A DNA stretch of 64,000 nt from Paenibacillus radicis (ex Xue et al. 2023) (GTDB taxonomy: Bacteria; Bacillota; Bacilli; Paenibacillales; NBRC-103111): positions 248,001-312,000 of the forward strand of contig NZ_JANQBD010000004.1 of NCBI RefSeq assembly GCF_024722015.1, written 5' to 3'. Shown here in pieces: positions 8,229 to 16,369 of the stretch. The notes below the pieces were generated by a model. The model was not told where the DNA came from and did no database searches. It saw nothing but the letters and a program-made list of their open reading frames with translations. Each line of letters starts with the position of its first letter. The first letter of the stretch is position 1. The translations under genes were made by a program, and so were the position numbers.

Positions 8229-9071
8229 TTGGAGTTTAGAGGTATTATGGGTGGTTTTTACCGCATCTCAGAATGGATTATGCGGTTATCTGTTATTAAT
8301 GTACTATGGATAATTTGCGCACTGCCCTTTTTCTTTATCGGATTGATGCTTCTGCAAACAGATTCGGTTGACCAACTATTATCGACATTAATTCTTCTTG
8401 CGATTGTATCACCATTTACACTGTTCCCTTCAACTGCTGCTATGTTTTCCGTTGCTCGTAAATGGCTTACAGGTGAAGAGGATGCTCCTCTATTCAAAAC
8501 TTTCTTTCGTGGATACAAAGAAAATTTTGTACAAGCCATGCTGGGCGGTTTTATTTATACGCTGATAGCTGTAGTTTTGTACACAAATTTCAAATATTAC
8601 GGCAGTCAAACCGGATCGCTTGGTGTATTACGCTTCCTGGTGTTGACGCTTACAGTGTTGATTTCTGTATCATTTTTTCATTTTTTCTCCATTTTATCCC
8701 ATTTACACATGAAGATGTTTCAGATTATTAAAAATGCAGTTTTGATCTCAATCGGTCATCCGGTTCGTTCTATAACCATGATCATTTGCAATGGCTTCAT
8801 TATATACATAAGCTTTTCGACATTTACTTTCTTGATTCCGTTTTTTATGGGCAGCTTAATTGCGGTGATTACATTTTGGCATTTCAATTTAATCTTTGGC
8901 AAGCTTCAATCCAAACAACAGGAAATAGCTGATAAAGAGGCGGAGGAAGCCGAGAAAAAGCAGCTCGAAGCTGGAGAGAACGGATCGACAACCGAAGACA
9001 GGCTCCCTTCTTCGTCAACACAAATGCATCAATCATCCGAGGATGGGAACACTAGAAACGAGAAGCCTTAA
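8229..9071 (+). CDS. DUF624 (YesL-type) membrane protein
   Basis: A 280-residue membrane protein with about six hydrophobic helices. It has the DUF624 signature at the start: FRGIMGGFYRISEWIMRLSVINVLWI, then PFTLFPSTAAMFSVARKWLTGEED. The C-terminal ~60 residues are a charged, disordered tail (KEAEEAEKKQLEAGEN). The start is TTG at 8229, 8 bases after GGGAGG. An ATT/ATG-less extension to 8187 lacks a ribosome binding site. DUF624 proteins often neighbour sugar ABC transporters, but none is here. Confidence 0.8.
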   Translation: MEFRGIMGGFYRISEWIMRLSVINVLWIICALPFFFIGLMLLQTDSVDQLLSTLILLAIVSPFTLFPSTAAMFSVARKWLTGEEDAPLFKTFFRGYKENFVQAMLGGFIYTLIAVVLYTNFKYYGSQTGSLGVLRFLVLTLTVLISVSFFHFFSILSHLHMKMFQIIKNAVLISIGHPVRSITMIICNGFIIYISFSTFTFLIPFFMGSLIAVITFWHFNLIFGKLQSKQQEIADKEAEEAEKKQLEAGENGSTTEDRLPSSSTQMHQSSEDGNTRNEKP

Positions 9072-9096
9072 TTAATTAGGAGCTTTTTACAGAAGG

Positions 9097-9125
9097 TTTA
9101 CTTTCACATCAGAAAAACTTATAAT
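9097..9125 (+). promoter_or_regulatory. Promoter of the 6S RNA gene
   Basis: TTTACT (9097-9102), 17 bases, TATAAT (9120-9125). Expected start near 9132, just before the conserved TCCTGCGG of the RNA. Confidence 0.65.
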
Positions 9126-9131
9126 GGGGTT

Positions 9132-9318
9132 ACAATTAAATCCTGCGGTGTTCGTTACGATTTTAAGTTGTTTTGAACCAATGACTGTTTCTTGGGAGAC
9201 CTACATCGAATCGCGGCTGACCTGCCCTCGAAAAGGGACTTCAAAAGCGATTCTGCGGACACCCACCTGCGAGAGCGGGTTTGAGACGCTAAATCGGACG
9301 GCATTTGCGGGTTTTTTT
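9132..9318 (+). ncRNA. ssrS: 6S RNA (RNA polymerase-binding regulator)
   Basis: About 187 bases with the features I know from Firmicute 6S RNAs. The 5' end has TCCTGCGGTGTTCG. The central part has GGGAGACCTACA, then a hairpin arm with CTGACCTGCC, CCCTCGAAAAGGG and AAAGCGATTC. The 3' half has TGCGGACACCCACCTGC. The end GCATTTGCGGG pairs back with CCTGC near the 5' end, followed by a run of seven T. Pairing GAATCGC (9208-9214) with GCGATTC (9249-9255) forms the arm under the apical loop. 6S RNA mimics an open promoter and sequesters sigma-A holoenzyme in stationary phase. It has its own promoter. Identification rests on remembered consensus and fold, not on a covariance model. Confidence 0.75.
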
Positions 9319-9343
9319 GTGCCATTTTCTTTTTGCTCATTCA

Positions 9344-9661
9344 TATCTTCAGTTGGGGCTTGCCATTGGGCTATTTATGTGTCGCCATTCATTGGCCGTT
9401 TGGATGATATTAATCAAATCGGGATGAACCTGATTAAGTAAATCAGTCAAATGTTCAAAGTACATAACATTAAATCGGAAATTAACTCGGCTAGCGTACG
9501 ACATTCCGCTCATGTGATTGAAGTGGCGCTGCTGGGTGCAGATATTGCAGAAGTACCTCTTAAGGTTATTCAAGGAATGGTCAAGCACCTCTTACAGATT
9601 CAGGAATCGAGCGTTTCCTGGCTGACTGGGAAGGCGCTAAGTTGAGCCGATTCTAGGAATA
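9344..9661 (+). pseudogene. Decayed 3' end of a transaldolase gene
   Basis: Translated segments match the C-terminal part of small transaldolases / fructose-6-phosphate aldolases: YVSPFIGRLDDINQIGMNLIK, then MFKVHNIKSEINSASVRH, then VALLGADIAEVPLKVIQGMVKH, and in a shifted frame LTDSGIERFLADWEGAKL. An in-frame TAA at about 9439-9441 breaks the frame between the first two. A one-base deletion near 9587 shifts the last block. Only the last ~100 of ~215 codons remain. The N-terminal half and the promoter are missing, and the region upstream is the 6S RNA gene. A terminator still follows at 9674. The ORF beginning at 9451 is therefore not an independent gene. Confidence 0.85.
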
Positions 9662-9673
9662 TTATTGAATAAG

Positions 9674-9706
9674 AGCCTGCTCAGGGATAACCTGGCAGGC
9701 TTGTTT
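9674..9706 (+). terminator. Relict terminator behind the transaldolase remnant
   Basis: AGCCTGC / GCAGGCT stem with a 14-base loop, followed by TGTTTTATA. Confidence 0.6.
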
Positions 9707-9720
9707 TATATAGTAGAAAG

Positions 9721-10081
9721 GAACCAGAGGTTCACCTTTCTGCTATTGTAAGAGGCCACTCTAGGACACGAATGTATCTTGATTGAAAGGGCTTCGAAAA
9801 AAGCTTTCTTATAATATCAGACTTGATAAATTTTCAGCGGAGCTGAACAAGTCTGATATTGCAAGAAAAGCTACCGCTAAGACACGGATGTATCTTCATC
9901 GAGAGGGCTTCGAATAGAAACTATTCTTACATGGAAGAATAGTTTAAGTGCTTTACAGTACTGAGGTAAGATACTCTTCCTAATATAAGTTTGCCGAAGC
10001 TGCCCTATCTCGCAAGACGAGCTGCCTTTAAGGTTGAAATGTATCCTCAATGAAAGAGTTTCGATCAGCAAGCTTTTCGAA
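9721..10081 (+). repeat. Repeat module R1, three copies (region A)
   Basis: Three copies of a ~90-bp unit: 9721-9812, 9854-9930 and a degenerate one at 10009-10081. The conserved core reads GACACGAATGTATCTT..TCGAGAGGGCTTCGAATAG (shown in parts), preceded in full copies by GAACCxGAGGTTCACCTTTC and TATTGCAAGAAAAGCC. The same unit is at 20205-20295 and 39650-39752, always on the plus strand. No ORF is conserved among copies. Confidence 0.75.
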
Positions 10082-10218
10082 GGAATTTAAGAATGAGCGA
10101 GTAATCTGCCTAACTTGCTTAGATAAGAGCTACATTAGAGCTTAAGATCTTTAAAGCACGCCATGATCAAGGGAGGATTTTTATGGGGATGGCGGCGATG
10201 AGCCCTTGAGGATTTTGT

Positions 10219-10409
10219 ACGGAACTGAAAGTTCCGCTATTCCGTCTGCTGCCTCCAATCTGGGGCGATAGCGGAAGTGGGAATTCCGTTATGTTGGCCA
10301 ATTGAAGCATTTAAGCACAAAAACAGAGCAATAACGGAACTAGCTGTTCCTGTATCACTCTGTTTTTTGGAATTTTCAGGTGATAACGGAACAATTACTT
10401 CCGCATTTC
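10219..10409 (+). repeat. Repeat module R2, palindromic triplet (region A)
   Basis: Three imperfect palindromes in tandem: ACGGAACTGAAAGTTCCG, GCGGAAGTGGGAATTCCG and ACGGAACTAGCTGTTCC, each followed by TTAT-like sequence, joined by spacers such as GCCTCCAATC and CTCTGTTTTTTG. Equivalent arrays lie at 19879-20010 and 39310-39500. Each palindrome can fold as a short hairpin. No coding potential. The stretches 10082-10218 and 10410-10694 around it show no gene, apart from generic polar sequence. Confidence 0.8.
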
Positions 10410-10694
10410 CCTTCACTTCCGTGGATGATGCAGTACATAGCGTTTGTTAGTTATGTGCAGGTGATTTCTTCGCTAAAAGTATAGTGAAACTAACTGTACA
10501 TGGACACTGCGAAGGGGGCTAATAATGGCTCGAAGACCGACTAAGTGGAGTAAGGAAGCGGCGCAAAGCACAGAGTAGAACAAAAGAGGGAATCGGTGTG
10601 GGGGGGAGGAGCGTAAGCATCCGCCCTGGTCGTCACCTCCGGTAACTGCTCGGGTATGCGACCTACCTTTGAAAGCACGTGTTCCTACCGCTTC

Positions 10695-10788
10695 AAACCT
10701 TCCATTCAAAGGAACACGACTTCAACAGCGGCCGTAATCCCACACCCATTCCTCCAAAGCGCACAAACGTAGATCGTACATCAAGAAC
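10695..10788 (+). repeat. Repeat module R3 (region A)
   Basis: A ~90-bp block with ACGACTTCAACAGCGGC, then CCTCCAAAGCGCACA and ACGTAGATCGTACATCAAG. It is matched at 20075-20166 and, more loosely, at 39193-39280. Confidence 0.7.
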
Positions 10789-10822
10789 GCCATAAGGCAT
10801 TTTTTTAATAGGAACTAAGAAT

Positions 10823-10862
10823 AAAAGGGAGAAGCTGTTGATTACAACGCTTCTCCCTTTTA
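10823..10862 (-). terminator. Terminator of xylB
   Basis: A 13-bp stem AAAAGGGAGAAGC / GCTTCTCCCTTTT with a 13-base loop, directly after the xylB stop codon and followed on the minus strand by TTATTC. Confidence 0.85.
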
Positions 10863-12392
10863 TTAAGGGGATACAAGATCATTTAATTGGTGAAGCGTTG
10901 TCCGTAGAGTAGGGTATAGGGTACGATATACTTCATAGTACCGCTCATACTCACGCTGTTGAAGTGGGTTAGGCTCGACTCTGTCTACAACCTGAATCCA
11001 TTCATCGCATAAAGCAGCTACATCCTTCTGGAGTACCCCTGAGGCCGCCATTACAGCAGCGCCATAAGCAGGTCCGTCCGTGGAGTTCACAGTAACGACA
11101 GGGTATCCGAAAATATCTGCGATCATTTGCCGCCAGAACAAGCTTCGCGCGCCACCTCCATTTACCCTAAGCTCCTTGATCTCGATACCGGAGGCTTTTA
11201 TTAGCTCCATGGAATCCCGCAGACCAAAGGTAATGCCTTCGAGAACTGCGCGTGTGAGATGTGCCTTTGTATGGCGCAGGTTTAACCCAATAAAACCGCC
11301 GCGTGCTTTGGGGTCTGGGTGGGGCGTGCGTTCGCCTGTCAAATAAGGCATGAACAGCAAGCCCTCGCTGCCTAAAGGCGCTGTCTCGGCAAGCGCCGTC
11401 AAGTATTCGTACACATCGCGGCCTTCCGCTTCAGCTTGCTGAAGCTCCTCGAACGCAAAGTGGTTCTTCCACCACTGGAACGAGCCTCCGGCGGCCAGCA
11501 TCACGCCCATGCGGTGCCACTTGCCCGGCACGCCGTGACAGAAGGAGTGCAGCCTGCACTCCGGATCCATTTGGTACGTGTCGTCATGGACGAACACGAC
11601 ACCGGAAGTGCCCATGGCAACAGAGGCGATGCCTTGCTGCACGACACCTACGCCGACCGCGCCGCAGGCTTGGTCGCCACCGCCTGCGACGACGGGGGTG
11701 CCCGCCGTCAGGCCAGTCAGCTCCGCTGCAGCGGGCAGCACATGCCCTGCAACATCGTTGCTCTCGAAGAGAGGCGGCAGCCATTCCATCGGTATACCGA
11801 GCCGCTCAACCACCTCAGGCGACCATTTGCGCTTCGCCACATCTAAGAGAAGCGTGCCGCTAGCATCCGCCATGTCCATGCCGAAGGCGCCAGTCAGCTT
11901 CAGCCTTACATAGTCCTTGGGCAGCATTAAATGTGCGGTACGATCGTAATGCTGAGGCTCTTGATTGCGCAACCAGATCACCTTTGGTGCAGTGAATCCG
12001 GTAAGTGCTTTATTCCCCGTCAAGCGGCCCAACTCTTCTTTGCCAATGGTTTGTTCAATCCAATCGCATTCGGCGGCAGTACGTTGGTCACACCAAAGCA
12101 GAGCAGGGCGAACCACCTCCAGTTCACGATCAAGGAAAACGGATCCGTGCATCTGACCTGAAAGGCCTATACCTGCGATTTCCTCACCCTGTACAGATGC
12201 TTTTGTTAACAAGGCTTGTATGCAAGCGGCAGTTCCTTTCCACCAATCCTCAGGATGCTGTTCTGCCCATCCTGGTTGTGGCTGCAACAGGGGATATTCA
12301 ACGCTGTGGCTAGACTTGACTCCACCTTGATCATCTACTAGAATGCACTTTACTGCTGAAGTTCCCAAATCAATTCCTAAAAAATAAGCCAA
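10863..12392 (-). CDS. xylB: Xylulokinase
   Basis: A 509-residue sugar kinase of the FGGY family that phosphorylates D-xylulose to xylulose 5-phosphate. Motifs: N-terminal phosphate-1 loop FLGIDLGTSAVKCILVD, GWAEQHPEDWW, GLSGQMHG, LWCDQRT, then MGTSGVVF and GGGARS-F-RQ in the C-terminal ATPase lobe. The length is normal. The TTG at 12392 lies 6-7 bases after GAGGTG and is chosen over a GTG that overlaps that site. xylA and xylR are not in the window, so this copy stands alone. A palindrome upstream (12423-12443) resembles the XylR operator. Local GC is visibly higher between 11350 and 11900 than in the flanks. Confidence 0.92.
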   Translation of the reverse strand: MAYFLGIDLGTSAVKCILVDDQGGVKSSHSVEYPLLQPQPGWAEQHPEDWWKGTAACIQALLTKASVQGEEIAGIGLSGQMHGSVFLDRELEVVRPALLWCDQRTAAECDWIEQTIGKEELGRLTGNKALTGFTAPKVIWLRNQEPQHYDRTAHLMLPKDYVRLKLTGAFGMDMADASGTLLLDVAKRKWSPEVVERLGIPMEWLPPLFESNDVAGHVLPAAAELTGLTAGTPVVAGGGDQACGAVGVGVVQQGIASVAMGTSGVVFVHDDTYQMDPECRLHSFCHGVPGKWHRMGVMLAAGGSFQWWKNHFAFEELQQAEAEGRDVYEYLTALAETAPLGSEGLLFMPYLTGERTPHPDPKARGGFIGLNLRHTKAHLTRAVLEGITFGLRDSMELIKASGIEIKELRVNGGGARSLFWRQMIADIFGYPVVTVNSTDGPAYGAAVMAASGVLQKDVAALCDEWIQVVDRVEPNPLQQREYERYYEVYRTLYPTLRTTLHQLNDLVSP

Positions 12393-12422
12393 TACACTCA
12401 CCTCAACTATTGATATTCATAC

Positions 12423-12443
12423 TTAGTTTATTGGATAAACAAA
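12423..12443 (-). promoter_or_regulatory. Candidate xylO-like operator
   Basis: Inverted repeat TTAGTTTAT - TGG - ATAAACAAA, 31 bp upstream of the xylB start. It resembles the TTAGTTTGTTT..AAACAAACTAA operators bound by the ROK repressor XylR. The repressor gene is not in the window. Confidence 0.6.
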
Positions 12444-12712
12444 TTGTATGATATATATATTCGGAGGGAAAATAGAAATTCCTGCTGAATAGTTGCCAGC
12501 GTTTTATACATAATTGAAAAATCTTGGGCTCTAAGGCATCTTTAGAAATAGTGATTTTAAATCTGTCATGAATTTGTAACTTATTTTAATGTAAATAACA
12601 TAATATTGTCTAAAATGTGAAATAACTCTTTATATGAAGGCGAATCAATGGTATGATTTAAAATAGTGTATACGGAAATTATTGTACTGTACTTCTATGA
12701 GGAGGGAAAGCT
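12444..12712. other. Divergent intergenic region, nothing else recognised
   Basis: AT-rich spacer between xylB and the plus-strand gene at 12713. TTTATA-17-TATGAT at about 12632-12660 is a possible promoter for the latter. No ORF or structured RNA was seen. Confidence 0.4.
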
Positions 12713-13102
12713 TTGTTAAAGCGCACCTTAATCGGCCTAATTCGTAGCCATGAGACAACAGGAGAAAAAGCGAAGGATCCGGCCCTGAAAACCCGGTATT
12801 ATAAGCTTTCCAAGGATCAGGTCTGGGATGAAGTGACCAACATGTTCAAGAAGATGAACGGGTATAAACTGCTTCACGAAGTCAAGAATGTCGGTGAAAT
12901 CGTTGTGGAAAGAAAAACGGTTACCGGACGGACACAAGACATCACTTTAACCTTATTTGGAATCAATCCGTTAAAAACAGCTATTGATGTCTATTCAGCT
13001 TCGAGAGGATCTTTGGGCGATCTTGGCTCCAACTACAGAACGATTCTGGAGATTTACAAACAACTGGATAAACGACTTGCATCTCACAAAATGGATCAAT
13101 AA
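12713..13102 (+). CDS. Conserved cytosolic protein of unknown function
   Basis: A 129-residue soluble protein. It begins with LKRTLIGLIRSHETTGEKAKDPALKTRYY and has a compact alpha/beta pattern ending in a helix (TILEIYKQLDKRL). Close relatives appear in many Bacillus and Paenibacillus genomes as uncharacterised cytosolic proteins. No catalytic motif is evident. The TTG start at 12713 follows GGAGGG at 8 bases. Monocistronic, convergent with tpx, sharing a bidirectional terminator. Confidence 0.75.
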   Translation: MLKRTLIGLIRSHETTGEKAKDPALKTRYYKLSKDQVWDEVTNMFKKMNGYKLLHEVKNVGEIVVERKTVTGRTQDITLTLFGINPLKTAIDVYSASRGSLGDLGSNYRTILEIYKQLDKRLASHKMDQ

Positions 13103-13175
13103 GAAAAGCTTCTGACTTAGAAGCTATTCAATTAAGATACATTGCTTGAGGATTATGCTCTTATGGCATTTAAAG

Positions 13176-13219
13176 AAAAGAACAGCGGAGAAGCTAAGTG
13201 CTTCTCCGCTGTTCTTTTG
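13176..13219. terminator. Bidirectional terminator between 12713 gene and tpx
   Basis: A perfect 19-bp stem (AAAAGAACAGCGGAGAAGC and complement) with a 5-base loop. Confidence 0.92.
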
Positions 13220-13239
13220 AAACAATGTAATATTCTTGA

Positions 13240-13758
13240 TTAAACGAGCTTCTTAACTGCTGCGATTGCATTTTCATAGTTAGGATGCTCAGTCATCTCG
13301 CCTAAGTACTCGACATATTGAATAGTATCATTAGCATCGATTACGAAGATGGATCTCATTAATAGTTTGATTTCATTAATCAGTACGCCGTATCCTTGGC
13401 CGAAAGAATGATCTTTGTAATCGGATAAAGTGATCACTTTGTCGATGCCTGCTGCACCGCACCAACGGGATTGTGCAAAAGGAAGGTCCACGCTGATAGT
13501 CAGTACTACCACGTTGTCGCCAAGCGTTGCCGCTTCTTCATTAAAACGGCGAGTTTGAGCATCGCATACACCTGTATCCAGGGAAGGAACGACACTGATT
13601 AGTTTGACTTTACCTGCATAGTCAGCTAATGATGCCTGTTCAATCAAGTTTTTGTTTACTTTGAAGTCAGGTGCTTTGTCGCCAACCTTTAGTTCTGGAC
13701 CGATCAAAGTAATCGGATTGCCTTTAAGAGTTGCTACACCAGTACGCTCTTGTGCCAT
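13240..13758 (-). CDS. tpx: Thiol peroxidase Tpx
   Basis: A 172-residue atypical 2-Cys peroxiredoxin that reduces peroxides using thioredoxin. The peroxidatic cysteine lies in [15 protein letters not shown] (Cys65) and the resolving cysteine in [11 protein letters not shown] (Cys100). The N terminus VGDKAPDF is also typical. GGAGG lies 9 bases before the ATG. Divergent from a LysR-type regulator whose start is ~103 bp away, so the regulator could act here. A Fur/PerR-like sequence in the gap was too weak to call. Confidence 0.95.
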   Translation of the reverse strand: MAQERTGVATLKGNPITLIGPELKVGDKAPDFKVNKNLIEQASLADYAGKVKLISVVPSLDTGVCDAQTRRFNEEAATLGDNVVVLTISVDLPFAQSRWCGAAGIDKVITLSDYKDHSFGQGYGVLINEIKLLMRSIFVIDANDTIQYVEYLGEMTEHPNYENAIAAVKKLV

Positions 13759-13861
13759 AGTAAATGGGCCTCCTTATTTTTCATTGAGAATGATTGGTAT
13801 TTCACCATCATTTATTATAAGCTTTTTAAAAGGAACTTGTCCAATCGGAAGGAGAAACATT

Positions 13862-14773
13862 GTGGAATTAAGACAGCTTCAATATTTTGTGAAAGTTGCG
13901 AAAAAAGAGCATGTAACTCAAGCAGCTGAGGAGCTGCATGTTGCTCAATCGGCGGTAAGCAGACAAATCCATCAGCTGGAGGAAGAACTCGGCGTAGCTT
14001 TGTTTGTGCAAAAGGGACGAAACCTTCAGCTAACCTCTGTGGGAAAGCTGTTTTTAAGTCGAATAGATGAGATTTTACTGGAGCTGGAGAGAGCTGTTAC
14101 TGAGGTTCGCGAATTTCTAGATCCGGAAGCCGGAGAAATACGCATAGGCTTCCCTCACAGCCTGGGCATTTATTTGCTGCCTACAGTTGTCGCCAGCTTC
14201 CGCCGCACGCATCCTAATGTAAAGTTTCGTTTGCGGCAAGGAACCTATAACAGTCTAATTCGCGACTTGGTGAAAGGGGAAATTGATTTGGCATTTATTT
14301 CTCCGTTTCCTGAAAAGCATGAACATGTAAGCGGGCATTTGCTGCTTGAAGAGGAGTTGTATGCTATTGTTCCGCAAGGACATATTCTTGCTGATAACGG
14401 AACGATTCGACTGGAGCAGTTAAGGGATGATTCCTTTGTTATGTTCAGTGAGGAATATTCATTGCGGAGCATTGTGCTTGAAGCCTGTGAAAAGGCGGGT
14501 TTTGTACCGCAGATTGGTTTTGAAGGCGAAGAAACCGATACGATTCGTGGACTGGTCGCCGCAGGAATGGGAGTCAGTTTACTTCCGGAGATGGCCTTGA
14601 CGGAGATTAGTCAGCTCCAGCCTGCCAAAGTACGGGTTATTGAACCGCAAGTGACCCGGAGTATCGGATTGATTCAAAGAACAGGTGATAAGCTGCCGCT
14701 TGTCGCAGAGGGTTTTCAAAGTTTTCTGCTCCATTTTTTCCAAGAAACCGAAGAAACAAAGCCATCGACTTAG
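13862..14773 (+). CDS. LysR-type regulator, GltC-like
   Basis: A 303-residue transcription regulator. The N-terminal winged helix (MELRQLQYFVKVAKKEHVTQAAEELHVAQSAVSRQI in two halves) is close to B. subtilis GltC, and so is the effector domain (IRIGFPHSLGIYLLPTVV, LRQGTYNSLI, GLVAAGMGVSLLPE). GltC activates glutamate synthase genes, but no gltAB is here. The GTG start at 13862 is 7 bases after GGAGA. The open frame runs further back into the tpx side without coding character. It is divergent from tpx. Orthology to GltC is plausible but not proven. Confidence 0.85.
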   Translation: MELRQLQYFVKVAKKEHVTQAAEELHVAQSAVSRQIHQLEEELGVALFVQKGRNLQLTSVGKLFLSRIDEILLELERAVTEVREFLDPEAGEIRIGFPHSLGIYLLPTVVASFRRTHPNVKFRLRQGTYNSLIRDLVKGEIDLAFISPFPEKHEHVSGHLLLEEELYAIVPQGHILADNGTIRLEQLRDDSFVMFSEEYSLRSIVLEACEKAGFVPQIGFEGEETDTIRGLVAAGMGVSLLPEMALTEISQLQPAKVRVIEPQVTRSIGLIQRTGDKLPLVAEGFQSFLLHFFQETEETKPST

Positions 14774-14794
14774 TCGATGGCTTTGTTTCTTTTA
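14752..14794. terminator. Bidirectional terminator, LysR gene / metallopeptidase gene
   Basis: A perfect 17-bp stem (AGAAACAAAGCCATCGA and complement) whose 5-base loop contains the TAG stop codon of the regulator. Confidence 0.92.
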
Positions 14795-14802
14795 ATATTT
14801 AA

Positions 14803-15489
14803 TTAATCGTTGTTACGATTGTTGAAGATCATAATGTATTTGAGAAGCTCTAGAAGCGAGATAAGTGCGGCTGCTACATAAGTCAAAGCTGCTGCATTTA
14901 ATACTTTGGCAACTCCGCGTTCTTCCTCGTTAGAGATAAAGCCTTCAGCAATCATAAGATCCCTTGCCCGATTACTCGCATTAAATTCTACAGGCAGCGT
15001 CACTAGTTGAAAAGCTACAGCGGCGGAGAAGAAAATAATACCAAGACCTAGCAAGAAGTTGAACTGTTGAAAGAATAGACCGGCCAAAATTAATAATGGC
15101 GCTACCCCGGAGGTTAGATTAACAACGGGGAACATGGTGTGTCTAAGTGAAAGCATTGGATAATGGACCTTATGCTGAATGGCATGGCCAACTTCGTGAC
15201 AAGCAACGGAGACGGCGGAGATTGAGTTTTCATAATATACCGGCTCCGATAAGCGAACCACCCTTTGCGTAGGGTCGTAGTGGTCGGTAAGCCTTCCTTG
15301 TACCGGTTCTACAGGTACGTCATATAGTCCATTGGCATCCAGCATTCGGCGGGCTGCCTCGTAGCCAGTCATGCCGCTCTGGGTTGGGACCGTGGCCCAT
15401 TTGTTAAACGTGCCCTTAACTCGGAATTGCGCCCATAAAGAAAGCGCGAATGCAATGATGATCAAGAAATCCATCGGATGAAAAAACAT
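14803..15489 (-). CDS. YugP-type neutral zinc metallopeptidase
   Basis: A 228-residue membrane-bound peptidase. Residues 5-20 are a membrane segment, the zinc motif HEVGHAIQH is near residue 117, and three more hydrophobic helices follow (VAPLLILAGLFF, LGLGIIFFSAAVAFQLV, ALTYVAAALISLLELL). Conserved LPVEFNASNRA is the family signature between helices. The substrate is unknown. Its start lies only 21 bases after the stop of the MerR regulator gene (15511-15942), which is upstream on the same strand, so the two are probably cotranscribed. Confidence 0.88.
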   Translation of the reverse strand: MFFHPMDFLIIIAFALSLWAQFRVKGTFNKWATVPTQSGMTGYEAARRMLDANGLYDVPVEPVQGRLTDHYDPTQRVVRLSEPVYYENSISAVSVACHEVGHAIQHKVHYPMLSLRHTMFPVVNLTSGVAPLLILAGLFFQQFNFLLGLGIIFFSAAVAFQLVTLPVEFNASNRARDLMIAEGFISNEEERGVAKVLNAAALTYVAAALISLLELLKYIMIFNNRNND

Positions 15490-15510
15490 GGCAGCAGACC
15501 TCCGTTTGTA

Positions 15511-15942
15511 TTAGGATAAGGGGCTTTTACCCAGTAGTAGCAGCAAGGCCTCGATACATGCAGCGGTATGAGGTGTGAGCACTTTATTTAGTTTCTTTAA
15601 TTGTGAAGGCTTCAATCGTTCGAGAATAGGGCTAATTTCCAGAACTTCCTTTTGCAATTGCTGCAAATGGAGTTGTAGTGATGTTAGCTTTTCTGTCACG
15701 ATCTCATCCTTGCTGATTTTAGTCCACAATTGAAGGCTCGCCTTGATTTCCTCTAAGGTATATTTCTCCCTTTTCATATTTTCAATACGTTTTAAGCGGG
15801 TTAAGGTTTCATCGCTATATAACCGGTAGTTAGTATTTGAACGTGTTTCTGGCTCGATTAAACCAATCTTAGTGTAATAATCGATTGTTCTGGAGCTGAC
15901 TTCCGATAAACGAGCGAGTTCGCCGATTTTAAATAGCTTCAT
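15511..15942 (-). CDS. MerR family transcriptional regulator
   Basis: A 143-residue regulator. The N-terminal winged-helix domain has FKIGELARLSEVSSRTIDYYTKIGLIEPETRS and NYRLY. A dimerisation coiled coil (EKLTSLQLHLQQLQKEVLEIS) follows, then a short C-terminal region with a single Cys (AACIEALLLL). This lacks a clear metal-binding set. First gene of a probable unit with the YugP peptidase. Confidence 0.88.
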   Translation of the reverse strand: MKLFKIGELARLSEVSSRTIDYYTKIGLIEPETRSNTNYRLYSDETLTRLKRIENMKREKYTLEEIKASLQLWTKISKDEIVTEKLTSLQLHLQQLQKEVLEISPILERLKPSQLKKLNKVLTPHTAACIEALLLLLGKSPLS

Positions 15943-16198
15943 ATCCCCATCGAGTTCCCTCCTTATAAGAAAAATAATATAGCGCGTAAGTGTAAATACA
16001 TTAAACGGATTATGTATAGCGGCTCGATTGAGCTTCTATATATGATACCTGATATGAAACCGTACAGTCAAACGTTATGCTTTTACGATCCGATGTATGA
16101 GTGCTTCTTCTATATATATATAGCTTGGACGCCGTTTAAGCCAAACCTGACATTGAAAAACTTAACAAAAAATAAACAAAAAGCGTACATTTGGCTAT

Positions 16199-16215
16199 TG
16201 TTAGTATTTATCACA
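16199..16215 (+). promoter_or_regulatory. GlnR/TnrA-type box, upstream of the amtB promoter
   Basis: TGTTAGTATTTATCACA matches the 17-base consensus TGTNAN-AWWWT-MTNACA with one mismatch. It is centred ~113 bp before the -35 element. The rest of 15943-16198 shows no gene or other signal. Confidence 0.6.
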
Positions 16216-16319
16216 CGTTTTAATGGGAGAATCACTAGTATATCGTTAGAAAATCCGAATTATGCATAATCCATGTCAGGTTATTTTTCGTTTTTAACGT
16301 TTTTTTGATAAAAACCCTA

Positions 16320-16348
16320 TTGTCAAATCTAGAAATGCTGTATATAAT
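16320..16348 (+). promoter_or_regulatory. amtB promoter
   Basis: TTGTCA (16320-16325), 17 bases, TATAAT (16343-16348), close to the sigma-A consensus. Confidence 0.7.
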
Positions 16349-16369
16349 GACATTAAGAATTTCAAAACA

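Noticed and set aside
9124-9441. 105-codon ORF
   Set aside because: It runs through the 6S RNA and into the transaldolase remnant in the frame that then stops; no ribosome binding site.
9451-9645. 64-codon ORF as an independent small protein
   Set aside because: Its sequence is the C-terminal part of transaldolase, continuing across a stop and a frameshift, so it is part of a pseudogene.
10219-10409. CRISPR array
   Set aside because: The units are palindromic with similar spacers and only three per locus; spacers are conserved between loci and no cas gene is near.
10473-10709. 78-codon minus-strand ORF in repeat region A
   Set aside because: Lies in repeats and shows no protein-like pattern or ribosome binding site.
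13760-13860. Fur/PerR box between tpx and the LysR gene
   Set aside because: The left half TGAGAAT fits, but the right half matches at only four of seven positions.
16012-16269. 85-codon ORF upstream of amtB
   Set aside because: No ribosome binding site; it covers a regulator box, and its composition is that of random AT-rich DNA.
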